A DNA stretch of 64,000 bases, taken from Micromonospora endolithica (GTDB lineage Bacteria; Actinomycetota; Actinomycetes; Mycobacteriales; Micromonosporaceae). The stretch lies in the NCBI RefSeq assembly GCF_003626595.1, contig NZ_RBAK01000015.1:1-64000 (forward strand). Reading direction: 5' to 3'. This document shows positions 42,832-50,875 of this stretch, piece by piece. Under the pieces are notes generated by a model, which saw only the letters and a list, made by a program, of their open reading frames with translations, was not told where the DNA came from and did not search any database. The translations under genes were made by a program, and so were the position numbers. Position 1 is the first letter of the stretch. Each line of letters begins with the position of its first letter.

Positions 42832-43045
42832 GATGTCCTCTTTCCCGTCGACCGCCGCAGACGCGACGGTAACTGTATGAAATTCAGCCCCCACCGTCAG
42901 TATGGACGGCGCGACCGGTGCGGGAGGTTCCCGAGCGGGGCGTGTCTCGCAGAAAGCGGCGGCGGACAGGGTCGGAAATCGGTCTGAACCGCCTCCATAC
43001 GACCGCGCCGGTGCGGGCGCGGACCACCCCCCGCGGAGGGAACCC

Positions 43046-44326
43046 ATGCGCATCGTCCTGCGCCGACCCGACTTCCGTCTGCTCTTCGGCGGACTGGTGG
43101 CCAGCATGACCGCCGAGTCGATCCTGCTGCTCGCCCTCGCCATCTGGGTCAAGGAGCTGACCGGATCGGACGGCCTGGCCGGCGCCACCCTCTTCGCGAT
43201 CGTCGCGCCGATGACCCTGGCCCCGCTGGTCGGCTGGTTCGTCGACCGCTGTCCCCGGCGTCCGTTCTTCGTCGCGGCCAACGTGGTGACCGCCGTCCTG
43301 CTCACGCCGCTGTTCGCGGTCTCCGAACGAGCCGACGTCTGGATCATCTACGTGGTGGCCGCCCTGTACGGGTTGTCGTACATCACGCTCAGCGCCGCGC
43401 TCAGCGGCCTGATCCGCCAGGTGGTCCCGGTCGACCTGCTGGCCGAGGCGAACGGGGCCCTGCAGACCGTCCGGCAGGGACTGCGGCTGGCCGGCCCGCT
43501 GGCCGGTGCCGCGCTGTACGCCGCGGTCGGCGGCGGGATGCTCGCCGCGGTGGGCATGGCCGGCTTCCTCTCCGCCGCGCTGGTGGTCGGCGTGCTCCGG
43601 GTCGCCGAGGCGCCGCCGCCCGGTCGGGGGTCGCGGTGGCCCGCCGAACTGGGCGCCGGGGTGCGGCACCTGTCCCGGGAGCCGGCGCTGCGGCGGGCGC
43701 TGATCGGGTACGGCCTCTCCTCGCTGGTGATGGGCTTCAGCGAGTCGCTCATCTTCGCGTACGTGGACCAGGGGCTACGCCGGGACGCCGCGTTCGTCGG
43801 GGTGCTGGTGGCCGTGCAGGGGGTCGGCGGCCTGGTCGGCGGGCTCCTGTCGGCGAGGCTGGTGCGGCGGGTCGGCGAGGTGGGCACGCTCGCCGCCGGC
43901 GTGGCCTGCTTCGGGCCGGCCGCCTTCGCGCTCACCTACCCGCACCTGTGGCTCGGCTTCACCGGTGTCCTGCTGGCCGGGGTGTCGCTGCCGCTGACCA
44001 TGGTCGGGTTGCACACGCTGATCCAGCGCCGTACGCCGCCGGGGCTGATCGGCCGGGTGGCCGCCGCCAGCGAGGCCGTGGTGCGCGGCCCGCAGGCCGT
44101 GTCCATCGGTGCCGGCGCGCTGCTGGTCGGTGTGCTCGACTACCGCCTGCTCTTCGTCGCGGTGGGCCTGGCGACGCTGCTGGCCGGCGGGTACCTCTGG
44201 CGCGGCCGCCAGCTCCCCCCACCCCCCGCACCTCCCACCCCGCGCATCCCCCTCCCGCGCCGCCCCGCCCCGGCCCGCGTCGATCATGAAGTTGTCGTCG
44301 CGACACGCCGGCGACGTGGGCGATAA
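43046..44326 (+). CDS. MFS transporter
   Basis: 426 aa with 12 predicted membrane spans. It starts MRIVLRRPDFRLLFGGL, typical of MFS_3/EntS-like exporters, with GCGGAGGG before the ATG. Loop 2-3 reads GWFVDRCPRRPFF, a variant of the MFS motif A. The substrate is unknown; drug or siderophore efflux is usual for this group. The last ~20 codons (from VDHEVVVATR) are read from the 61-bp inverted repeat, which also supplies the stop codon, so the C-terminal tail was probably altered by that insertion. Confidence 0.88.
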   Translation: MRIVLRRPDFRLLFGGLVASMTAESILLLALAIWVKELTGSDGLAGATLFAIVAPMTLAPLVGWFVDRCPRRPFFVAANVVTAVLLTPLFAVSERADVWIIYVVAALYGLSYITLSAALSGLIRQVVPVDLLAEANGALQTVRQGLRLAGPLAGAALYAAVGGGMLAAVGMAGFLSAALVVGVLRVAEAPPPGRGSRWPAELGAGVRHLSREPALRRALIGYGLSSLVMGFSESLIFAYVDQGLRRDAAFVGVLVAVQGVGGLVGGLLSARLVRRVGEVGTLAAGVACFGPAAFALTYPHLWLGFTGVLLAGVSLPLTMVGLHTLIQRRTPPGLIGRVAAASEAVVRGPQAVSIGAGALLVGVLDYRLLFVAVGLATLLAGGYLWRGRQLPPPPAPPTPRIPLPRRPAPARVDHEVVVATRRRRGR

Positions 44327-44338
44327 CCCATGATCGAC
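44279..44338. repeat. Interspersed inverted repeat (GATCATG family), copy 3
   Basis: Arms GTCGATCATGAAGTT and AACCCATGATCGAC enclose a 31-nt loop, as in copies 1 and 2. The stop codon of the MFS gene (44324-44326) lies at the start of the right arm. Confidence 0.85.
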
Positions 44339-44413
44339 TCCGGCGGTACCCGGACGCGGACGAGCGGCCGGTCCCGGGTGGGGCGGCCGCTCGTCGAAGG
44401 TGGTGCGGGGTGG

Positions 44414-44656
44414 TCAGGCGTTCAGGGTGGCCAGGTGCTGCTTGACCTGCGTGATGGAGGGGTTCGTCAGGGCGCTGCCGTCGGTGAACCGCAGCGTCGG
44501 GACCGTCTGGTTGCCGCCGTTGACGCTCATCACGAACTCCGCGGCCTTCGGGTCCTGCTCGATGTCGACCACCTCGTACCCGATGCCCTCCCGGTCGAGC
44601 TGCGACTTCAGCCGGTGGCAGTAGCCGCACCAGGGGGTGGAATACATCGTCAACAT
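44414..44656 (-). CDS. mrx1: Mycoredoxin (glutaredoxin fold)
   Basis: 80 aa. It has a thioredoxin-fold redox motif CGYC (MYSTPWCGYCHRLK) and the TVPTLRF cis-proline segment of glutaredoxins. CGYC and the position beside uvrD2 match mycoredoxin-1 of mycobacteria, which uses mycothiol to reduce mixed disulfides. The ATG at 44656 is preferred over 44671 because GGAGG lies inside the longer version. It is divergent from uvrD2. mshB in this window makes the thiol that it needs. Confidence 0.92.
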   Translation of the reverse strand: MLTMYSTPWCGYCHRLKSQLDREGIGYEVVDIEQDPKAAEFVMSVNGGNQTVPTLRFTDGSALTNPSITQVKQHLATLNA

Positions 44657-44783
44657 GGTCAGATCCTCCAACGGGGTCCGGTCGTGGCTTGCCGATCAAG
44701 CCCGGGCCATTCGACATGTTCGCCGACACTCGGGGAGCATGCCCCAGGTGCAACGCCGGGGGGAGCTGAGACAATTCCTCGCT

Positions 44784-46934
44784 GTGACCTCCGAACGCGT
44801 GCTCGCCGGCCTCGACCCGGAGCAGCGGGCGGCGGTGACCGCGCCGGCCGGCCCGGTCTGCATCCTCGCCGGCGCCGGCACCGGCAAGACCCGGGCGGTC
44901 ACCTCCCGGATCGCCCACCGCACGCTGAGCGGGGAGATCTCCCCCCGGCACGTGCTCGCCGTCACGTTCACCGCCCGCGCCGCCGCCGAGATGCGACACC
45001 GGCTCACCCTGCTCGGGGCGCAGGGCGTGCAGGCGCGGACGTTCCACGCGGCGGCGCTGCGCCAGGTCCGCTACTTCGCGCCCCGGTTGCTCGACGGCCG
45101 GGCCATGCCGGAACTGCTGGACAGCAAGGTCCGGCTGGTCACCCTGGCCGCCGCGAAGGTCGGCCTGCGTACCGACCGGGCGGCCGCCCGCGACCTGGCC
45201 GGTGAGATCGAATGGGCCAAGTCGTCCCTGGTCGAGCCCGCGGAATACGTGATCGAGGCGACCAAGGCGCTGCGTGACACCCCGCACGATCCGACCCGGG
45301 TCGCCGAGGTGTTCGCCGCGTACGAGCGGCTCAAGCGCTCCGGTGGCGTGATCGACTTCGAGGACATGCTGCGCGCCGCCGTCTGGGGCATCGAGGAGCA
45401 CCGGGACGTCGCCGAACAGGTCCGTGCCCAGTACCGGCACTTCGTCGTCGACGAGTACCAGGACGTCAACCCGCTCCAGCAGCGGCTGCTGGAGGCGTGG
45501 CTGGGCGGCCGGGACGACGTGACCGTGGTCGGCGACGCCAGCCAGACGATCTACTCGTTCACCGGCGCCACCTCGTCCTACCTGGTCGACTTCCCCCGCC
45601 GGTACCGGGGCGCGACGGTGGTCCGGCTGGTCCGTGACTACCGCTCCACCCCGCAGGTGGTCGGACTGGCCAACGCGGTGATCTCGCAGGCCCGGGGCGC
45701 CGAGGCCCGGCTGCGCCTGGAACTGGTCGGCCAGCGCCCGGCCGGCCCCGAGCCCGACCTGCGGATCTTCACCGACGAGCCGGCCGAGGCCGCCGCCGTC
45801 GCCGCGCGCTGCCGCGCCCTGGTCGACGCCGGTACCCCGGCCCGGGAGATCGCGGTGCTGTTCCGGACCAACGCCCAGTCCGAGGCGTACGAGAAGGCGC
45901 TCACCGAGGCGCGGGTGCCGTACGTGGTGCAGGGCGCGGAGCGGTTCTTCGAACGCGCCGAGGTACGGCAGGCGATGGTGGCGCTGCGTGCCGCCACCCG
46001 CTCGATCCCCGGGGAGACCCCGCTGCCGACCGCGGTGGCCGAGGCGCTGACCGCGGTCGGCTGGGCACCGGACGCGGCCCCGGCCGGCGGGGCGGCACGC
46101 GAGCGGTGGGAGGCGCTGTCCGCGCTGGTCCAGCTCGCCGAGGAGTACGCGGCCACCCCGGAGGTGCTGCCGATCGGGCCGGCCGCGTCGGTGGAGCGCC
46201 CGGTGACCCTGGCCGACTTCAACGACGAGCTGGCCCGGCGGGCCACCGCCCAGCACGTGCCGACCGTGGACGGGGTGACCCTGGCCTCGCTGCACTCGGC
46301 GAAGGGCCTGGAGTGGGACGCGGTCTTCCTGGTCGGTCTCTCCGAGGGAACCCTGCCCACCACGTACGCGAAGACCGTCGAGCAGGTCGAGGAGGAGCGC
46401 CGGCTGCTCTACGTCGGCATCACCCGGGCCCGGGAGTGGCTCTGGCTGTCGTACTCGGTGGCCCGCTCGCCGGGCGGACGGGCCCGGCGGCCCTCGCGGT
46501 TCCTGCCGCAGTTGGACCGGTCGGGCGGCACCGAACGGGCCGGGGCCGCCGCACCGGGCCGGCGACCCGAGCGGCGGCGGACCCAGATCGTGTCCTGCCG
46601 GATCTGCGGCGCGACCCTGCTCGCCGGGCCGGACCGCAAGCTCGGTCGGTGCCCCACCTGTCCCTCGGACATCGACGAGGAGCTGCACGAGCGGTTGCGT
46701 GACTGGCGGGCCCGGGTGGCCGGGGCGCAGCGGGTTCCGGCGTACGTCGTCTTCACCGACGCGACGCTGGTCGCGCTGGCCGAACGCCGCCCCGGGCGGT
46801 CCGAGGACCTGATCGCGATAGCCGGCATCGGGCCCCGGAAACTGGGGCTCTACGGGGAGGCGGTGCTGGCGCTGGTGGCGGGTGCGACCGTCGATGCTGT
46901 CTGCTCGGAGAAAACTTTCGAAATCTCGTCGTAA
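44784..46934 (+). CDS. uvrD2: UvrD2-type DNA helicase with HRDC domain
   Basis: 716 aa from a GTG at 44784 (TSERVLAGLDPEQRAAV follows); an ATG at 44739 is a possible earlier start. Superfamily 1 motifs are ILAGAGTGKTRAV, DEYQDVNPLQQ, GDASQTIYSFTGA and LHSAKGLEWDAVFLVG. The C-terminus has a tetracysteine zinc motif (CRICGATLLA...CPTC, CxxC-x14-CxxC) and an HRDC domain in the last ~70 residues. That domain order is specific to actinobacterial UvrD2, which is essential in mycobacteria. Its stop is directly followed by the whiB7 promoter. Confidence 0.94.
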   Translation: MTSERVLAGLDPEQRAAVTAPAGPVCILAGAGTGKTRAVTSRIAHRTLSGEISPRHVLAVTFTARAAAEMRHRLTLLGAQGVQARTFHAAALRQVRYFAPRLLDGRAMPELLDSKVRLVTLAAAKVGLRTDRAAARDLAGEIEWAKSSLVEPAEYVIEATKALRDTPHDPTRVAEVFAAYERLKRSGGVIDFEDMLRAAVWGIEEHRDVAEQVRAQYRHFVVDEYQDVNPLQQRLLEAWLGGRDDVTVVGDASQTIYSFTGATSSYLVDFPRRYRGATVVRLVRDYRSTPQVVGLANAVISQARGAEARLRLELVGQRPAGPEPDLRIFTDEPAEAAAVAARCRALVDAGTPAREIAVLFRTNAQSEAYEKALTEARVPYVVQGAERFFERAEVRQAMVALRAATRSIPGETPLPTAVAEALTAVGWAPDAAPAGGAARERWEALSALVQLAEEYAATPEVLPIGPAASVERPVTLADFNDELARRATAQHVPTVDGVTLASLHSAKGLEWDAVFLVGLSEGTLPTTYAKTVEQVEEERRLLYVGITRAREWLWLSYSVARSPGGRARRPSRFLPQLDRSGGTERAGAAAPGRRPERRRTQIVSCRICGATLLAGPDRKLGRCPTCPSDIDEELHERLRDWRARVAGAQRVPAYVVFTDATLVALAERRPGRSEDLIAIAGIGPRKLGLYGEAVLALVAGATVDAVCSEKTFEISS

Positions 46935-46940
46935 ATTCGT

Positions 46941-46970
46941 TTGCCCTCGCCCTACGGCGAGGAATAGCCT
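46941..46970 (+). promoter_or_regulatory. whiB7 promoter with upstream AT-rich element
   Basis: -35 TTGCCC (46941-46946) and -10 TAGCCT (46965-46970) are 18 nt apart. An AT-rich patch (GAAATCTCGTCGTAAATTCG region) lies immediately upstream of the -35. This is the layout by which WhiB7, bound to the main sigma factor, recognises AT-rich DNA through its AT-hook and activates its own gene. The start of transcription would be near 46977, giving a leader of about 475 nt. Confidence 0.7.
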
Positions 46971-47061
46971 CAGGACACACCTTGGGAGCGGCGCCATTCC
47001 GGCTGCTCACAAGGGTGGGGACCATAGTCGTCGTCGAGTGCAGGAAAGTGAGGTGGCCCCG

Positions 47062-47325
47062 GTGGAGATCTTCAACAGCTATGAGCGTCTGGCGGCGCCG
47101 CTGAACGCTGCCTGCGCTCCGCTGTCGGCTGTCCCGGTGGCTCTTGCCGCTGCGCGACCGTCGGTTCCGCAGGTGCACCAGGTCGAGACTCAGGCCGAGC
47201 TGATTCTCGCGCCGGCACCCCAGTGGACCCAGGGGACCAGTGGCTTCACGGGCAAGGGCGTCGATGTCGCCGGCAAGCGGCGGATGGACGTCCGCGGAGT
47301 TCCACCTCGAGGTAGACCGGTCTGA
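47062..47325 (+). CDS. whiB7 upstream ORF (leader peptide)
   Basis: 87 codons from a GTG at 47062 (GAGGTGG lies five bases upstream; GTGs at 47053 and 47038 are alternatives). The peptide begins VEIFNSYERLAAPLNAAC and is Ala/Pro/Val-rich. Its stop codon (47323-47325) lies within the leader hairpins. In whiB7/wblC genes of other actinomycetes a leader ORF senses ribosome-stalling antibiotics. Here full translation would hide 47291-47312, the strand that can block the terminator, so normal translation means termination and stalling means read-through. The peptide itself need not have a function. Confidence 0.75.
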   Translation: MEIFNSYERLAAPLNAACAPLSAVPVALAAARPSVPQVHQVETQAELILAPAPQWTQGTSGFTGKGVDVAGKRRMDVRGVPPRGRPV

Positions 47326-47359
47326 ACCACAGACCACCGGCTCACCTCGAGGCCGCGGA
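47291..47359 (+). promoter_or_regulatory. Antiterminator of the whiB7 leader
   Basis: CCTCGAGG at 47305-47312 can pair with CCTCGAGG at 47345-47352, and TCCGCGG at 47291-47297 with CCGCGGA at 47353-47359, giving 15 pairs with one 7-nt bulge. A nested hairpin (CCGGTCTG 47317-47324 with CAGACC-A-CCGG 47330-47340) brings the strands together. Forming it uses up the 5' arm of the terminator. Confidence 0.7.
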
Positions 47360-47393
47360 ACCCGCATACCGGGATCCGCGGCCTCAGTTTTTT
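47349..47393 (+). terminator. Intrinsic terminator in the whiB7 leader (attenuator)
   Basis: GAGGCCGCGGA (47349-47359) pairs with TCCGCGGCCTC (47375-47385), extended inside by CCCG/CGGG, and is followed at once by AGTTTTTT. It is the only canonical stem plus T-run terminator upstream of a gene in this window, and it lies 60 nt before the whiB7 ATG. Confidence 0.92.
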
Positions 47394-47452
47394 GCCCCGA
47401 GTACGTCGGAAAGCGATCCACGAGATCGAAGTGAGAGAGAGGTGACCGGGCG

Positions 47453-47815
47453 ATGAGTCTGGCGTTGGCCCCACTCGACGTGAGCGTCGAGGTGGAGGCG
47501 AACCTGCCCTGCCGGAAGTTCGACCCCGACCTGTGGTTCTCCGACTCGCCCACCGAGCTGGAACTGGCCAAGTCGCTCTGCGGGGACTGCCCGCTGCGCG
47601 TCGAGTGCCTGGCCGGTGCGGTAGAGCGGGCCGAGCCCTGGGGCGTCTGGGGTGGCGAGATCTTCGAGCGTGGCGCGGTCGTCCCGCGCAAGCGGCCCCG
47701 TGGCCGTCCGCGCAAGGAGGACCTCGCCCGGGACGCCGCACTCCGGGTCGAGGCCGAGGCGCGCCTGGCGGCCAGTGGGCTGTCCACGCGCGACACGGTC
47801 CGGCTGGCGGCCTGA
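47453..47815 (+). CDS. whiB7: WhiB7 transcriptional activator of intrinsic antibiotic resistance
   Basis: 120 aa. Four Fe-S cluster cysteines are present (C20, C43, C46, C52, as C...CxxCx5C), the sigma-contact motif GVWGG is at 64-68, and the AT-hook RGRPRK is at 83-88. The AT-hook distinguishes WhiB7 from other Wbl proteins. It activates resistance genes on ribosome-targeting antibiotics together with the main sigma factor. A good AGAGAGGTGA ribosome binding site precedes the ATG. Expression should be controlled by the promoter at 46941 and the attenuator at 47349. Confidence 0.96.
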   Translation: MSLALAPLDVSVEVEANLPCRKFDPDLWFSDSPTELELAKSLCGDCPLRVECLAGAVERAEPWGVWGGEIFERGAVVPRKRPRGRPRKEDLARDAALRVEAEARLAASGLSTRDTVRLAA

Positions 47816-47877
47816 CCTACCCGATCCGTTCCAACCCCCCGCCGGTCAACGCCGGCCGAGAACGAAAGTTGACCACC

Positions 47878-48054
47878 ATGCTGCACCTGCCCAACGGCAC
47901 CGACCTGCAACTACTCCACGAAGCGTTGTCCCGGGCCCGAATGCTCCGGCCTCAGGCCGGTCGCACCACCACGAGCACTGAGGCAACCCGTTCCGCCCGT
48001 TCCGTCGCCATGGCCGGCCGCAACCGGTCCGCACGCGAGCTGGGGGCGCTGTAG
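47878..48054 (+). CDS. Small basic protein downstream of whiB7, unknown function
   Basis: 58 aa: MLHLPNGTDLQLLHEALSR starts an amphipathic helix, and the rest is Thr/Ser/Arg-rich, ending NRSARELGAL. It is 62 bp after whiB7 on the same strand, and a perfect 16-bp terminator stem follows its stop, which supports a real gene cotranscribed with whiB7. No clear ribosome binding site is seen (GAAAGTTGACC upstream). Domain and role are not recognised. Confidence 0.5.
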   Translation: MLHLPNGTDLQLLHEALSRARMLRPQAGRTTTSTEATRSARSVAMAGRNRSARELGAL

Positions 48055-48068
48055 TACCACTCCGAGAA

Positions 48069-48104
48069 CAAGGGGCGGGTGACCAGATGGTCACCCGCCC
48101 CTTG
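48069..48104 (+). terminator. Strong hairpin ending the whiB7 transcript
   Basis: CAAGGGGCGGGTGACC-AGAT-GGTCACCCGCCCCTTG is a perfect 16-bp stem with a 4-nt loop, with no T-run, 14 bp after the preceding stop. Confidence 0.85.
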
Positions 48105-48108
48105 GTGG

Positions 48109-48170
48109 GTAAGGAAGGGCCCCCGGTTAACGCCTGGTGTAGAGGAGGGGTCCCCGCTTAACGCCCAGGG
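48109..48170. repeat. Two tandem copies of the GGAAGGGCCCC...TTAAC element
   Basis: Copies at about 48109-48140 and 48141-48170, both in forward orientation, sharing AGGAAGGGCCCC-CGGTTAACGCC and GGAGGGGTCCCCGCTTAACGCC. They fill the gap between the terminator above and the end of the convergent kinase gene. Confidence 0.85.
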
Positions 48171-48180
48171 TGCCGGCGCC

Positions 48181-49527
48181 TCAGGCCACCGGCGCGAACC
48201 CGGGCAGCCAGCGCTCCAGGATGCCCCGGTACGGAGCCTTCGCCTCCAACTGGCACAGCACCCCGATGGAACCGAGCGTCACCCGGTGCACGAGCAGGTA
48301 CGACGGGGGCAGATTGAGCTGCCGGCTCAACTGGAAGGCCGGTGACTTCGGGCTGGCCAGCCGGGTCGCCTCGGCCCGCAGCCAGGCCCGGCTGAACCGG
48401 AACTCCTCCTCGGCGACCGGGGCCAGCATCGGCTGGAGGTACTCCAGCAGCGCCTCGGCGTCGATCGGCTCGGTCGGGCTGACGAAGCCCTCCTCCCGCA
48501 GGCCGGCCACCACCGCGTCGGCCTCCCCCCGCAGGGCGAGACCGGCGAGCCGGCCGATCGGCTCCGGCGTGCCCTCCGGCATCCGGGCCACCGCGCCGAA
48601 GTCGATCACGCCGAGCCGCCCGTCCGGGAGCAGCCGGAAGTTGCCCGGGTGCGGGTCGGCGTGCAGCAGGCCGGCGCGCGGAGGCGCGGACAGGTGCAGC
48701 GTCGCCATCAACCGCCCCGCCTCGTCGCGCTGCTCCTCGGTGCCGGCCCGGATGATGTCCGCCAGGGGCGTTCCCTCGACCCACTCGGTGACCAGGACCC
48801 GGGGTGACCCGGAGACCACCGCGGGGATGAAGATCTCCGGGTCGTCGGCGTACGCGGTGGCGAAGGCCCGCTGCGACTCCGCCTCCAGCTCGTAGTCCAG
48901 TTCCTCGGTGATCCGCTCGCGCAACTCGGCCAGCAGCGGCTTGACGTCCAGCCCGGGCTGGATCGCCCGGAACATCCCGCCCAGCCGGGAGAGCTGCTTG
49001 AGATCGGCGAGCAGGGCGTCCCCGGCACCCGGGTACTGGATCTTCACCGCCACGTCCCGGCTGTTCGGCGCGCCCGACGGCCCGTAACCCTCGTCCCGCC
49101 AGCGGGCCCGGTGCACCTGGCCGATGCTGGCCGCGGCGGCCGGGGTGTCGTCGAACTCGACGAACCGGTCCCGCCAGTCCGGGCCGAGCTGCTCGGCGAG
49201 CACCTTGTGCACGGTGGCCGCCGGCAGCGGCGGCGCCGCCTCCTGGAGCTTGGTCAGGGCCTGCCGGTAGGGCGCGGCGATCTCCTCCGGCAGCGCCGCC
49301 TCGAAGACCGACAGCGCCTGCCCGAACTTCATGGCGCCGCCCTTGAGCTGGCCCAACACGCTGAAGAGCTGCTCGGCGGTGCGCTGTTGGATCTCCGCGG
49401 AGATCACGTCGGAGGCGAGCCCGGTGACGCGCTTACCCATGCCGAGGACGGTCCGACCGGCGAAGCCGAGCGGCAGTGCGGCGAGCTTGGCGGTCCGGGA
49501 CACGGCCCGGCGCGGGATGTCGGTCAC
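48181..49527 (-). CDS. ABC1/AarF family atypical kinase
   Basis: 448 aa from a GTG at 49527. It has the ABC1/UbiB signatures: the KFGQALSVF motif in the N-terminal extension (KGGAMKFGQ), AAAASIGQVHRA (alanine-rich loop), VAVKIQYPGA with the ATP lysine, and LLHADPHPGNF plus VIDFGAVARM in the catalytic lobe. Such proteins are linked to lipid-quinone metabolism, but this actinobacterial branch has no defined substrate. It lies next to whiB7, as Rv3197 does in M. tuberculosis. A leaderless -10 box precedes the start. Confidence 0.93.
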   Translation of the reverse strand: MTDIPRRAVSRTAKLAALPLGFAGRTVLGMGKRVTGLASDVISAEIQQRTAEQLFSVLGQLKGGAMKFGQALSVFEAALPEEIAAPYRQALTKLQEAAPPLPAATVHKVLAEQLGPDWRDRFVEFDDTPAAAASIGQVHRARWRDEGYGPSGAPNSRDVAVKIQYPGAGDALLADLKQLSRLGGMFRAIQPGLDVKPLLAELRERITEELDYELEAESQRAFATAYADDPEIFIPAVVSGSPRVLVTEWVEGTPLADIIRAGTEEQRDEAGRLMATLHLSAPPRAGLLHADPHPGNFRLLPDGRLGVIDFGAVARMPEGTPEPIGRLAGLALRGEADAVVAGLREEGFVSPTEPIDAEALLEYLQPMLAPVAEEEFRFSRAWLRAEATRLASPKSPAFQLSRQLNLPPSYLLVHRVTLGSIGVLCQLEAKAPYRGILERWLPGFAPVA

Positions 49528-49534
49528 TCGGCCA

Positions 49535-49540
49535 TTGTTA
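49535..49540 (-). promoter_or_regulatory. -10 box of the ABC1 kinase gene (leaderless)
   Basis: On the minus strand TAACAA lies seven bases before the GTG at 49527; no ribosome binding site is present. Confidence 0.4.
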
Positions 49541-49583
49541 CCGACGCGACGGGTCCGCTGCTGCCGTGCGGCCGTGCTGGGGG

Positions 49584-50669
49584 TCACCGTCCCGTACCGC
49601 GCGCCCCGTCCGGTTGCCGGCGTCGGGTGCGTGAGCAGGCGCAGGAGGGGTGCGGCGACCAGAGCCGGCGACCCAGCCGGCCCACGCCGCCGACCTCGAC
49701 GGTGCAGCCGAGGGTCTCCGGGTTGCCCCCGTCCAGCTGGGTCAGCGCCTCGCCGGTCGCGTACGCCCCGGCGGCCAGGAGCGTGGCGGTGGCACACGCC
49801 TGGTTGGGCGCGTCGGTGGCGAGCTGGGCGGCGAGGGCCGGCCAGTCCGGGTCGCGGTCGGTGCGGTGCAGGTCGAGGCAGTGCAGGCACGGACCGACGG
49901 GCGGGCGGACCAACGGGCCGATCACCGGGACCCCGCCGCGCAGGGTGATCAGCAGGTGCGGTTGGCGACGCTGGGCGTGACCCGCCGCGACCAGGGCGGC
50001 CGGTCGGGCCGTACCGAGTTGCACCACCAGGTCGACCCGGCCCCGGCGCGGCGGGCCGGTACCGGTGCCGGGGGCGGCCCGCCCGATCGCGTCCCGTACC
50101 GCGGGCCCGACCGGGCGTCCGAGGTCGGCGGCGGGGATGCCGGTGCCCACCAGGTCCGCCGGCCGGACCGGGCCGGTCAGGTCGGGGTGCACCTGCCCGA
50201 CGCCCGCCTGGGCCAGTGCCAGGGCGACCACCGCGCCGAGCTGCCCGGAGCCGCCGACCACGACCCGGGCGGCGCGCCGACGGCGCAGCACCTGCGCGGG
50301 CGTGCCGGGCAGTCGCGCGGCCGCCAGCGCCAGGGCCCCGGCCTCCGCGGTGAGCCGGGCCCGGGTCGGCTCGGTCAGGTCGCGTGGCAGCAGGGTGTGC
50401 GCCGGTACGACCAGGCCGGCGGCGCGGAGCGCCGCCAGCAGCTCCCGGGCCTCGTCCGGCCGAACGTCGGCCTGGACGGCGTGCTCGATGACGCGACGTT
50501 CACTGCGGGTGCCGTCCAGCAGGTCGAGCAGCCGTGCCGCGCGGGGGTTGGCGATCTCCAGCAGGACGGCCCGGCCGGGCTCGACACCGAGCTGGAGCGT
50601 GTGGCGGTCGCGCCACAGCCGGCTGAGGCCGGGCAGCAGGGCGGGGCGGGGGAGTGACGACGGGGTCAT
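49584..50669 (-). CDS. ThiF/E1-like family protein (adenylyltransferase fold, possibly inactive)
   Basis: 361 aa. The middle has a Rossmann segment VVVGGSGQLGAVVALALAQAGVG-like, typical of ThiF/MoeB enzymes. A zinc-type cysteine pair CLHC and a second pair in SCACS near the C-terminus match the metal site of the family. The N-terminal ~110 residues resemble a winged-helix peptide-binding module as in cyclodehydratase-type proteins. The adenylation arginine and catalytic cysteine are not obvious, so activity is uncertain. It is cotranscribed toward the ABC1 kinase gene. Its upstream region holds three DnaA boxes. Confidence 0.75.
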   Translation of the reverse strand: MTPSSLPRPALLPGLSRLWRDRHTLQLGVEPGRAVLLEIANPRAARLLDLLDGTRSERRVIEHAVQADVRPDEARELLAALRAAGLVVPAHTLLPRDLTEPTRARLTAEAGALALAAARLPGTPAQVLRRRRAARVVVGGSGQLGAVVALALAQAGVGQVHPDLTGPVRPADLVGTGIPAADLGRPVGPAVRDAIGRAAPGTGTGPPRRGRVDLVVQLGTARPAALVAAGHAQRRQPHLLITLRGGVPVIGPLVRPPVGPCLHCLDLHRTDRDPDWPALAAQLATDAPNQACATATLLAAGAYATGEALTQLDGGNPETLGCTVEVGGVGRLGRRLWSPHPSCACSRTRRRQPDGARGTGR

Positions 50670-50709
50670 GACAACGAACAGTGACCGAATCCCTGCTGTC
50701 CGTCGATCG

Positions 50710-50771
50710 TTGTCCACAGGTGGCCTGGTCTCTACCCAGGGTTGTCCACAGGACTTTCCGGGTTATCCACA
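50710..50771 (+). promoter_or_regulatory. Cluster of three DnaA boxes
   Basis: TTGTCCACA at 50710-50718 and 50742-50750 and TTATCCACA at 50763-50771 are all in the same orientation and are perfect matches to the actinomycete/bacterial DnaA-box consensus. They lie in the 206-bp gap upstream of the ThiF-like gene. No dnaA, dnaN or AT-rich unwinding region is nearby, so this is not a standard origin. Titration of DnaA or DnaA control of the gene are possible roles. Confidence 0.8.
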
Positions 50772-50828
50772 ACCCCTCGGTAACCCTGTCGCGCAACGGA
50801 CAGTTCACCGGTCACGCGCTGAAGACGG

Positions 50829-50860
50829 CGGAAGGGGCGGCCGACCGGCCGCCCCTTCCG
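50829..50860 (-). terminator. Terminator of the zinc-ribbon gene
   Basis: CGGAAGGGGCGGCC-GACC-GGCCGCCCCTTCCG, a perfect 14-bp stem with a 4-nt loop, 15 bp after the stop codon. Confidence 0.85.
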
Positions 50861-50875
50861 CATGACCCGTCCGGG

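Noticed and set aside
50700..50800. Replication origin
   Set aside because: Three DnaA boxes are present, but dnaA, dnaN, recF, parAB and an AT-rich unwinding region are not, and a core origin has many more boxes.
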